DNA of 64,000 bases from Branchiostoma floridae. Its lineage: Eukaryota; Chordata; Leptocardii; Amphioxiformes; Branchiostomatidae. Below are positions 24,130 through 33,554 of this stretch, in pieces. The stretch spans positions 13,877,349 to 13,941,348 of the forward strand of contig NC_049990.1 of assembly GCF_000003815.2 (NCBI RefSeq). The letters run 5' to 3'. The position numbers and the translations under genes were made by a program. The notes beneath the pieces are model-generated. The model was not told the DNA's origin, ran no database searches, and worked only from the letters and a program-made list of their open reading frames with translations. Each line of letters opens with the position of its first letter. Positions within the stretch are counted from its first letter, which is position 1.

Positions 24130-24900
24130 GGTGTGTTAATTGTATTGTCATTACATGCAAATAAGGTCCTCCTTTGCATGAGGCATATTAGTTGATAATC
24201 TCCTCCACCCAAATAAGAGACATACATTATCTATGTTAAGAAAAGAGCTTTAATTTCATCTTCTGATAATGTATGTAGACAAGGATTTCATTTGCATAAT
24301 TTATGTTCAATGATGTTCAATGTATCTAACTTCCACATACCAGAATTAAGAATTTCCCGTCATTTACCACGAGATGATTATAGCTTTTTCTCATTAATTA
24401 TGCAAATAAGATCTTCATGTGCATAACATTAATCTATCAAGATTCATCTTAGTCTCAGTTACATGTACAAACGCCAGATGTTGCAATAGTTCTATAATAG
24501 ATCTAAAACAGAGCGGGTTTAGACAATTTCCTCATTGATCATTCAAATTAGATTTCAATTTGCATGATAATTGTTTAACCATATAACTCATCACTTAATT
24601 ATAAGTTATCTATATACCAAAAATCATGACCATCCGTTAAATTGAGTTATTCCCTTTCAAAGCCTGACACTAAACCGGCCACTGACACTAAACAAGCCGC
24701 TAGTGGCCTAAAGCACACAACTTAGCATAGGCCTCAAAAGCTTTCTACCGAAAAAAATCATAGCCACAGCATAGCCAGAACTAAATATCAAACCCGGAAG
24801 TTCCACTGCAGTACCCTTACAAGACGCTAGGGGACCAAAAATCGAATAGTTTCCATCCAGACGTTCTCGAGTTATATATGATGGCTTTCTACACACAAAC
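24130..24900. repeat. GCCGCTAGGGG-type interspersed repeat, copy 2
   Basis: Repeats the phrase order of 5200-5665 (ATTAATTATGCAAAT, AAGCCGCTAGTGG, CCACAGCATAGCCAGAACT, TTCTCGAGTTAT), ending in ACACAAACACACA. Older or more rearranged than the other copies, with the Leu-poor ATGCAAAT part repeated several times. Confidence 0.6.
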
Positions 24901-25139
24901 ACACATGCTAAAGCCAGCTAAAATAATATCTTATTGGCAAAGGTAATAATAAGAAGTAACAAAGATACTATTTAGCCAATATCATTACTGTTACAATGCA
25001 AGGATTTGAACAAGTGAATATTTTTTATGCTGTTTAACGACGCTATACAGCAACAAGAGTCGTAAGTACGACCGCGTACTTTGACGGCAAATACAATGTT
25101 TTCTTAGTGACTAAACAAATGATACTGGAGTTTGTACAG

Positions 25140-25291
25140 CTGTCCACATTGCCTTACAGCCTTCACCTCGCCCGCCCTAGCAAGCGTAACCAAGCTGTGA
25201 CCCCGACTGACCGTAACCGAACCCACCCCTAGCAACAGTAACCGGACACACCCATAGCAACCTGGGTTCTTCAGGTGATCAAAATGGCGGC
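25140..25291 (+). promoter_or_regulatory. Likely FAXC-like promoter with RFX-type half sites and a YY1-like start site
   Basis: Less AT-rich than its flanks. TAGCAA(C/G) occurs three times and GTAACC three times, the two halves of an RFX X-box, though not in the canonical close spacing. The start codon sits inside AAAATGGCGGC, the YY1-like motif common at TATA-less promoters. No TATA box. Confidence 0.4.
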
Positions 25292-25302
25292 GTCCGCAGC
25301 AG
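25284..25302 (+). CDS. FAXC: FAXC-like exon 1 (initiator exon, 19 nt coding)
   Basis: ATGGCGGCGTCCGCAGCAG followed by donor GTAGGT. Encodes MAASAA and one base of the next Ala. It is too short for an open-frame search; it was chosen because the phase-1 end fits exon 2 exactly. Confidence 0.65.
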
Positions 25303-28300
25303 GTAGGTTTCTATTTCTATCGCCAGACACTCATTTCATATATGTAACATGATATATATTTGCGTTGTAAGACGTTGTAGGAAATGACAAAGAGTTAACT
25401 CTCAGTTTTTCTTGCTGGGTACAGGGCACGAAATGTTTTTAATGCACAATCCTAGTTTTTAACTACCGTGCACCGTGCTTGCGATTGTGACATATTTTGC
25501 AGGAAATTGAAGCTATAAAGAGGATAGATAACAAACATTGACATGTGCATATAATACTAGTTGTGTTTCTAGCTCATGGAAATTGTGTGACCATATGCAT
25601 TTTTGGAAGTACGTAATCGTTAAAGTAACGTACGTAGGCTGCGGATAGTATCTTTAGGGTAAAACTGCACCTGGCAATGACATAGCAATTTGTGTCATAG
25701 GTCAACGTCCGAAAGAACGCTTGCATAGAAAAAGTCACTTCGTGTCAAAGACTTGAATTGCTGCTTTGTGTGGTCTGTTTGTTTGCAGTAAATAAGTAAA
25801 TCGATCACTTTCTTTCACTCGTCTACTTTCATATAGTTACCAAATTGTCTATCAAAGTAGCGCACTGGTTACATGTCAGGTCAAAGTTCACAGTCTGGGC
25901 ATTTGCGGGGAATTCAAGATAAGCTTATCCACATTCCCACAGTTTGTAATGTAAACTCGGTAAGCTGTCTCATGGAGCTACACACCAGTTTTGTACTGAA
26001 GACTGCATATCCCGGCAGATTTATTTCATCCACACACACTGGGAATTTGATGTTTGGCAGGTTCTCAAAATTTGCGTGCTCGAATTCTCTTCAAACAAGA
26101 GACGCCCATTCTAACGTCCTATCCGATCTGCAGTTAGGTACATATTTTCACCTGAGTGAAGGGAAAAGAGCGCGAGCCTTTTCCAAAGGCGCGCACAAAG
26201 TCAACTAGACATGACAGGATGTTCAAACACCGGTCGGGACCTAAAAATTAACAGGGCCAAACACCATCACATATTACTCCAAGCCGACGCCGCTAACATA
26301 AATTTTAATAAAAGACTATATCGAAAATATAGTAACGTGATGAACACTATCACAGCTTTATTCGACATAACCATAAAGAAAAATTATGAAATTAGGAAAA
26401 AAATACAATGCAAATAATCTGTGGCCACCGCGAAAACCGCGAACATAAAACCACCGCGAACATTTCTGCATCTGCACCGTGATTAGACAATGAATTGACA
26501 AGTTCGGCGCGTGGGTTTGTGTTCATATCACTCTTACTTTATACACATGTGAGTATTTTTTATAAAGTACATTATATTAGGAAGGATTTTGTAACATTAT
26601 GATTATTACATTTGTTAATTCCCGCATTTTAGCAGACAAGGTATACTTCCACGTGACCCCGCCCGTAAAGGCTATCCCATGCCTGACTCCGTTTGGTATG
26701 AAGCTGCAAACATATCTGCGCATGGCTGATATTCCGTATGAACCCGTATATGGGAGGAGCATGGGTCCAAAGGTTGGTATATTATTAATCAAATCGTCAG
26801 TTTGACATCAATGCGTAAAGTATCTTTGCTGTGTGAATATGTGTTTGTGTGAATCTGAGAAAAAGAGCGAATTTTCTTAGGTTTGTGTATTTTTGTTTTC
26901 TAAGTCATAGTTATCGGTATTACGTATTACGCAATATCTAAATCATAAAAAAATAGGCAAAAATAACACAGCAGTGCTGCAGTGAACGAACCCCGCAGTG
27001 CTGCACCGGTGCCCCAAGTGTAGTGAGATGCCACCTTTAGTGTATGTTAGTGTGCATGCGTGTTTGTGTGTAGATACGTGTATGTTACTGTGCTAAACAT
27101 TTTACACGCTTGTGTGATAGGAAGGGTCGCAAAACAATTTAGGTAAAACGTCGATGAAGATTAGACATCCAAGTAATAAGATATGCCAAAAAAGTAGTTA
27201 TAACTTAACTCAAGCAACTGGATATGATTTTGGAAATGGTAAGACGTTTCAGATAGTATCCACTATCTTTCACAGTTTTGGCAAATCTAGGTAATACATT
27301 TCTGTTGTATGGTGATATTGTGTGAAGTGTACCGACTCTAACTGCTTGCTCACTATTGTCGCCACTCTGTAGGTCGTGTACACATGGTTTATTTGCAGTC
27401 TCAGTTTGAGGCTTAGAATTCACTATCACAGTTGCCGTAGTCCGGCAACCGGCTCTATGATGTACAAGGGAAAATTCAAGACCATAGAATGTCCAAGACA
27501 AAAGAGACAAAAACGGCCATTCTATTGATGTATGAAGTACCAAGGGGCCCGATATCAATCTCGACCTTGGTCTTCAAAACCCATGTCAACATACAAAAAA
27601 TCATTGAAACCCATTCACAGGTACAAAAAAGACAAACAGACAGACAGACCGTCACTCGCACACAAAACCCATCAACAGACATGCACAAACACGCGCACGC
27701 ATACACAGACATACTTACACACACACACGCGCGCGCGCGCGCGCACACACACTAAAGCAACACCTTTTCTTTTCTATATATGGAGGTCTATACAAGGCAA
27801 AGAGAGATATTCATTTCGGCGTAAAGCCGACCGAGATTTTTTCTAGTTTAAGTAATTTAGGTCCGTACAGGCTTAATGTACGTTTAAGAAATAATATGCA
27901 AAATTTGGCAACTTCTCATTTTAAAGAAAGGACCAAGTTGTCTATATTTCGTGATTGCTTTGGAAACATTGTTAGATTAAACATTTGACAGCGTATTGCT
28001 CTTAGATGTTCTTGGGTTATGCTAATTTCATCTTATATTCCCAGGGGAAAATCCCATGGATAGAGTACAACGGGGAAGCCATGGGAGACTCTGGTCTCAT
28101 CATGGAGTTCCTGAACAGGGAGAAAGGTGTGGACCTGAACCGGACCCTGAGTGATGCAGACAAGGCTGTCAGCAGGGCCTTCACTAAGATGGTAGAGGAG
28201 AACACATACTGGTACATTAGAGGGCTTAAATTGTGTCTCACAGTCACAAACATGTCGCTAATATGTCGCAAATGGGTCGCCTTAAATAGAATATTTAGAA

Positions 28301-30607
28301 ATTGGAAAAAAATGCAATTGGAAAAATGGCGAGAACTAGAACTTGCCACCAGTCGCAATCACTTTAAAACCCTTTGTAATTAACAAGATTTGTTTTAATG
28401 CAGTGTCAACACTGCGATTTCCTGTAAACATGTTTTCCATCCACAGTGCATTATGTCTTATTTGAGGATGTGACATTCCGGGCGCGGTCATTTGGTTGGT
28501 AGAAGTCACGTTACTTGTGTCTTGCACGTCAATGAAACCACAAGGGATCCCGCAAATGGCAAAATCGCAAAGTTACTCTAATAATGTGTTGAAAACAGAC
28601 GAGGTGCAGCAGGAGATACCCGCTTTATGCAATTTGATTTGCATTTAAAGCGTGGCTTCGGATTTAAAGCGTGAGTGCTGAGCGTCCGCAAGAAAGAAAG
28701 TTGGAGCGGAATTTTTTGCCTGTGTGCTCACAATGTTACGAAATCGTAGCAATGTTACAACATTCTGTTGCTTCATAATTGATTAAAATGTTAGAAAGGC
28801 AAAGAAATAATTTTGCGTTGCCCAGTGTCACGAGTCACTAATATTGGACACCTCTAGTTTACTTGCTCATCATTATTTTCTAAAACCCAATGATTTTCAA
28901 TTTGTGAAGAAAAATTCCGATTTTGTTGCAATATCTTTATAAAACCTTTTATACTTCTTATGTGGACAGCAAGCTCAGTCAACCTTCACTAAATATAAAC
29001 TATCTACCCACAGTCTTACCATGTCAGCTTTTCACACGTGCGACATAGTATTCTGTGGACAATTATTTTAATCATTTGTGAACAAAGACATGTGATATTT
29101 GAGAGAAAAATTGATTCGATAACTTAGTATCAAATATGCAAGGTTCGTTATGAATGAACACTTAACTTTACATAACGAACTCTTAAAACAGAAATTGGGA
29201 TTTACCCAAAGTTTCACGGAATGGACTCGTCTGTGCTATTTCCGGGATGTGACGCATGAGCCACGTGACTGTGGCAGCTGGTCATTAGCGCCTTATAACC
29301 TGTATCGCCCCCCGTCATCTTTAGGTAACTCCCACTTTCTGTTACGTGTTGGTCATATGAAGCATAGTATTATGATTATAATAGTAAAAATGTTTATATA
29401 TAATTATTGCAAGTTCTTAAATTTCATAATTCCATTTACCTTTTATTACTTGTTTTCCATATATTCAGGGGGCTTACTCAATACAGGTGGATAGATAACT
29501 ACGACAAGTTACAGGAGCTATTTGAGGTTCCCTGGATCGCCATGATCTTTCTCAGACACGCGAAAGGAAACGTTAAACAGAAACTGATGGCTCACGGCAT
29601 CGGGCGACACTCCAGGGAACAGATAGAAGGCATCATGGAGAAAGATCTCAAAGCCATCTCAACTTTCCTGGGTACACTTTCTACCATGTTTTGCTTCTAA
29701 CCAAATTATGAAAATTCAACCTCTTCTTATTACTTGTATTACTTTTTTGTACGCTACATTTTGGTACGCTTTTAAATATGCCTATTTTCTATCCAGATTA
29801 TGAAGATTCTGTAATCTTTAGGGTTTTAAAAAGTGCACTACCACAATGCAGTAGGATAGTGTGGAAAATACGTAACATACATGTCTGTTGACAAAGGAAT
29901 AAGCCACCTCATAGCGAAGGAATTGCGGGTTAGGTCAGAGGTTACATTATCTGCGACGAAAAAGTATCCCATACTTGTGAACAGCATATCTAGATTTTAA
30001 AAAACTTGCCTACTAATAAGGGGCCTAAAACACAACGCATTTCACGCATCCTCCTATGCAGGGACATCCAACGGCAAAACCGTCTGTCTGGATGTACACT
30101 GCTTTCTCAACCGTCAGTCTTAGTTCCTGACCGCCCTGCTTATAGACACCCTTGTATATGCGAGACCCCTTTTGATAACTGAAAGGCCTATTCTCTGATT
30201 GGCTGACAGCTGGTTGTGGGGGGGGGGGGGCGTCCACAGGAACGGTGGAGAAAGCAGGGTACATCCAGACAGGCGGTTTTGCTGTTGGATGTCCCTGCGT
30301 AGGAGGATTTCACGCTGCGCTCGTGCAACCAGAACTGTGAGTTGGCTTATGACGCCCGTTTCATCAAGATACTACACAATGACTATTTCTCTTTCCAGGT
30401 ACTAAACCTTATCTGATGGGAGATGAGCCTACTGAGGTGGATGCAGCAGTGTTCGGTCAGCTGTCGGAGATAGTTTGGACCGCGCCCGGCTCCTACCTAC
30501 ACAGGATTGTCACTGTGGACTGTCCCAACCTGCAGGCCTATTGCAGCCGTATCAAGGACCGCTATTGGTCAGACTGGGATCAGCTGACGGGAAACACCAA
30601 CCACTAA
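25284..30607 (+). CDS. FAXC: Failed axon connections (FAXC)/metaxin-like GST-fold protein, complete, five exons
   Basis: Exons 25284-25302, 26633-26772, 28045-28211, 29469-29671 and 30399-30607 join in frame (738 nt, 245 aa plus stop), all with GT-AG introns. The order is that of the FAXC/metaxin family: an N-terminal thioredoxin-like half (CLTPFGMKLQTYLRMADIPY, then GKIPWIEYNGEAMGDS and LIMEFL) and a C-terminal helical half (VSRAFTKMVEENTYWGLTQY, AHGIGRHSREQIEGIMEKDL, LMGDEPTEVDAAVFGQL, RIKDRYW). In FAXC proteins YLRMADIPY and GHGIGR are hallmark segments. There is no long N-terminal membrane segment, so it is shorter than vertebrate FAXC (about 400 aa), and there is no catalytic Ser/Cys typical of active GSTs at the start. 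Drosophila fax acts in axon development; the role here is inferred. Alternative: another member of the same amphioxus-expanded family. Confidence 0.82.
25303..26632. other. FAXC-like intron 1
   Basis: No gene or clear element recognised. The 111-codon plus frame at 25873-26208 has no motif. Confidence 0.5.
26633..26772 (+). CDS. FAXC: FAXC-like exon 2: thioredoxin-like N-terminal half
   Basis: Acceptor CATTTTAG|CAGAC, donor AAAG|GTTGGT, phase 1 in and phase 0 out. Encodes the start of the GST-like fold, VYFHVTPPVKAIPCLTPFG, then KLQTYLRMADIPYEPVYG. Confidence 0.82.
26890..27037. mobile_element. Partial MITE, related to 46626-46853
   Basis: Shares AAGTCATAGTTATCGGTATTACG-like inner sequence, GCAATATCTAAATCATA, CAGTGCTGCAGTGAACGAAC and the end GTGAGATGCCACCTT with the 46626 element; its left end is missing. 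Confidence 0.5.
27650..27756. repeat. (CA)n / (CG)n microsatellite in FAXC-like intron 2
   Basis: CA-rich run around a 10-fold CG alternation at about 27728-27745, the type that can adopt Z-DNA. Both strands stay open by composition only. Confidence 0.85.
28045..28211 (+). CDS. FAXC: FAXC-like exon 3
   Basis: Acceptor TTCCCAG|GGG, donor ACTG|GTACAT (phase 2). Encodes GKIPWIEYNGEAMGDSG and the linker into the helical domain (AVSRAFTKMVEENTYW). Confidence 0.82.
28212..29184. other. FAXC-like intron 3, left part
   Basis: Opens with AGGGCTTAAATTGTG and contains TGTCGCTAATATGTCGCAAA; it may include a MITE, but its far end is not clear. No gene. Confidence 0.4.
29185..29330 (-). mobile_element. 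Penelope-like element 3'-end remnant
   Basis: Diverged copy of the inverted arm seen at 56730-56890: GGGATTTACCCAAAGTTTCA, ACGGAATGGACTCGTCTG, GACGTGACGC-like words and CTGTATCGCCCCC in the same order. On the minus strand it corresponds to the C-terminal codons and 3' end of the GIY-YIG element at 56688-57497. Confidence 0.6.
29469..29671 (+). CDS. FAXC: FAXC-like exon 4
   Basis: The acceptor ATTCAG|GGGGC completes Trp and reads GLTQYRWIDNYD, matching the family's TLAYCQWVDN. A second AG twelve bases on would delete four conserved residues, so the first is preferred. Donor CTGG|GTACAC, phase 1. Includes AHGIGRHSREQIEGIMEKDL. Confidence 0.82.
30047..30307. repeat. Foldback element in FAXC-like intron 4
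   Basis: CCTCCTATGCAGGGACATCC ... CTGTCTGGATGTACACTGCT pairs with AGCAGGGTACATCCAGACAG ... GGATGTCCCTGCGTAGGAGG; arms of about 65 bp around a 128-bp centre that ends in a 12-G run. Confidence 0.8.
30399..30607 (+). CDS. FAXC: FAXC-like exon 5 (terminal)
   Basis: Acceptor CTTTCCAG|GTACT, then PYLMGDEPTEVDAAVFGQL (the conserved loop and helix of GST C-domains) and the tail ending LTGNTNH, TAA. Confidence 0.85.
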
Positions 30608-30875
30608 ACTCAGCCACTGCCGCACTGTTATTTAATCACAAATGCTTTATCGGCTGCCCCGTGTATGAGGTAGCCACGTAAAGAACCCCAACACACCTAT
30701 CGGAAAGAGTAGAGGCATTCCCGTGTGTTTGGTCTTTGTAAAACCGCCACTAACTACTTGCACAATGCCTCCTTCCAATTATTGAGAGTCACTGCTTTAC
30801 CATTAGCTTTGTTCCGGTTGTTGCATAAAATGGGAGTGAAATCTTTTTTTGTCGAAAAGTACATTGAATAATACA

Positions 30876-30881
30876 AATAAA
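30876..30881 (+). terminator. FAXC-like polyadenylation signal AATAAA
   Basis: AATAAA 269 bp after the stop, the first on this strand; it fits a short 3' UTR. Confidence 0.6.
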
Positions 30882-30899
30882 GGTACTAGGACCCAGTGA

Positions 30900-32093
30900 C
30901 GGCGGACTCAAGTTGCACACAACTTATACAAATATTGAAAATAGTATATAAGATAGTACTACGCTAATTAAATAAGTATGTACATACATTAAAAATATAT
31001 ATTGAACAGAGAGGACTACCACGTAAAATCAACATTTGTTTGGCATCTGTGTGTTAACTTAAACGTATGACTTTTTATCTGATTGGGAAACAGGCTGTAT
31101 GTATTTTAATACAATGCATATCAATTGCTGAATAAGCTTGTTTAAGTGGTTTAGAATGATCAGTATAAGTTCCCTTGGTTTTGAATCAGACGCTGAGGTG
31201 CATTGTGCACCAGGCCGATTGTCGATTCGGGTGCTCCTGACTTTTACGTTTCATGCAGGGATATGAAAGCTGGAAAGGAGGAAGAAAGAGAAAACTTTAA
31301 TTCTTCCTTTAGTTATCATCAACTTACTTTGAATACTATTTGTTTGATCAATTTGTGGATGACGCGGATCTATTTGTGTTGAAATCTTTTTATTCTAGTT
31401 TTATTTAAGCAGCCCTGGTTTTACTGCAAGAAACATATTTTATCTCGTAATATTTCCGGGTTTCCAGAGGATGTCATCCGTAAAATGTGTATACATATGT
31501 AATTATGTGTTTCTGTGTGTGCGTGTGTCTATGTGTGTGTGTGTTTCTGTGTGTACTCGCATTTTTACTAGCGTCCAGCACTAACTCGTATAGGTTGGTA
31601 GAATATAATGGAATATTATCAATTCAAAATGCTATAATGTCATTGTGGTAACACACGACGGGAACTTGTAGCATTTGGAAGTTATGTACAGGGGAATACC
31701 GTTGAACATAAATTATGCAAATGCGATCCTCATTTGCATAATGTATTACTTTCTGCACTCAGCCTTCCTTATTACGAATGTTGTATCTATATGCATGTAC
31801 TTAGCCCGATAGGACATGGATGTGCAATAAAGGCTCTTATATATATATAAACGGAGAAACAAATTAGACCTGGCTTCGAGGAAAGCATTGAACATTGAAT
31901 CCTTACCTTTACCCATCTGTACATTAATAAAGAATGAGTCAGTCGACTATAAAGTCGCCGTCGGATTGACACAGGTCAATAAGATTACTCGGGTATGGAA
32001 ACAATAATCACCGTGTCAGATTATTGAGAGTACGGGAGAAAAAACAACAATGGCCATTTATAATACCGGGGGTAAAAGCAATAAGGGAGCCTA
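30900..32093. other. Intergenic DNA between FAXC-like gene and lectin gene
   Basis: Contains a short GT repeat (31505-31555). Around 31795-31850 it carries a LINE-like 3' tail (AGCCCGATAGGACATGGATG, then TGCAATAAAGG) resembling the tail at 18320-18360. No gene. Confidence 0.45.
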
Positions 32094-32193
32094 NNNNNNN
32101 NNNNNNNNNNNNNNNNNNNNNNNNNNNNNNNNNNNNNNNNNNNNNNNNNNNNNNNNNNNNNNNNNNNNNNNNNNNNNNNNNNNNNNNNNNNNN
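32094..32193. other. Assembly gap (100 N)
   Basis: Exactly 100 N, the usual placeholder for a gap of unknown size. It may hide the 3' exon of the lectin gene. Confidence 0.98.
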
Positions 32194-32475
32194 TGAGTGA
32201 GGGAGTGTAATTGAGAGTGTGTGAGTGAGAAAATGATTGAGTGAGTGATGTGTTGAGTGAGTGAGTGGGTGAATGAGTGAGATTGAGTGAGTGATTGAGT
32301 GAATAAGTGATTGAGTGAGTGAGTGAGATTGAGTGAGTGAGCGATTGAGTGAGTGATTGAGTGAGGGAGAGTGAGTGAGTGAGTGAGTGAGTGAGTGAGT
32401 GAGTGAGTGAGTGAGTGAGTGAGTGAGTGAGTGAGTGAGTGAGTGAGTGAGTGAGTGAGTGAGTGAGTGAGTGAG
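32194..32475. repeat. (GAGT)n microsatellite bordering the gap
   Basis: First degenerate, then more than 25 perfect GAGT units. On the minus strand it reads as repeated LTHS and extends the lectin frame artificially. It probably caused the assembly break. Confidence 0.95.
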
Positions 32476-32561
32476 AAAAAATACTAGTACATCATAACGT
32501 GCGCGGGCAAAATCAGCATTCTGCCTTCTACTTGTTTTCTTTCCAAAAAATGACCTAATAC

Positions 32562-32942
32562 CTGGAGCGACTTGGCAGGAGAAGAGATATGTCCTGCTGC
32601 ATGATGCACTGGCCCACTGGTACTTCAAGGCCAAAACACAGTTACCATCCCCATACGGATGACCCTCCTCCCAGGAGTTAAAGCCAGCAAGTGCAGAGCC
32701 GTCCGCCCACTTGAACTGTCCTCCTCTGTCGGGGCGGGACAGGCCGATCCAGACCTCCCGCCACCTTAAGACGGTGTCGGAGAGAAGAGAGAACAAGAAG
32801 GTGTTTGTCTGCGCGTCTCGGGGCATGGCGAGTGTGCCGCCGTCTTCACGACAGGCAGCAGCAGAATCGTTGAAGGTCTTCTCTGTCTTGTAGATCTTGT
32901 AGCAGGTTTCAAGCCACATTGTGTAACCTTTGGGGCAGGGTC
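32562..32942 (-). CDS. Lectin gene exon 5: C-type lectin domain
   Basis: Acceptor TTTTTACAG|GACCC completes Gly. The whole CTLD is in one exon (GPCPKGYTMW to LFSCQVAPG). The open frame beyond the GTATTA donor consists of intron and microsatellite, so it is not counted. The donor itself is only moderately good. Confidence 0.78.
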
Positions 32943-33474
32943 CTGTAAAAACATTTGCAGTACCACAGGGAATAAAAGACCATAATTTATGACCAATAAA
33001 TCATTGTGTTCCACTAAATAATCATTCTTGAGCCCTATAATGGTAAACACTACAAATATAGATTCCCCTCATTAATTATGCAAATTAAGTGCAAGTGGCA
33101 GTTTGCATAATTTGCACTTTAGTATGTACATCTCTGTCAAAGCTACCTACATATCATTGTCGTTCCCTTCTTCAGTTATCCTCCTGAGAAGATTTAAAAA
33201 ACGCTCCTGCAGTTCCAGAGCAACCTGCTAGGGGACCCAAAATACACCACCTATTCCTTACGTCATCAGCCACCCAAAAATCAAGACCACAGCACATACA
33301 GTTCAAAAGATACAAAAACTATTTTTTGCTGCAGTACCAAGGTCACATACCAGGGGGGGGGCAAGATTGACTTTGACCTTAGTCATCCTAACACCTACTT
33401 ACATACCAAATATCATCGTACTCCAGCCAGAGGTTCTTGAGTTATGCTGACAACAAAACAAATATCCGGAAACA

Positions 33475-33554
<80 letters not shown>

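Noticed and set aside
27476-27846. Overlapping frames on both strands near 27.5-27.8 kb
   Set aside because: Driven by CA/CG simple sequence; no domain.
29456-29491. Alternative FAXC exon 4 acceptor (ATACAG|GTGG)
   Set aside because: In phase, but it deletes four residues that match the family (GLTQ..W); the upstream acceptor fits better.
32008-32561. Continuation of the lectin frame into LTHS repeats and N residues
   Set aside because: It is the GAGT microsatellite and the gap read as protein; the lectin domain is complete before a donor at 32561.
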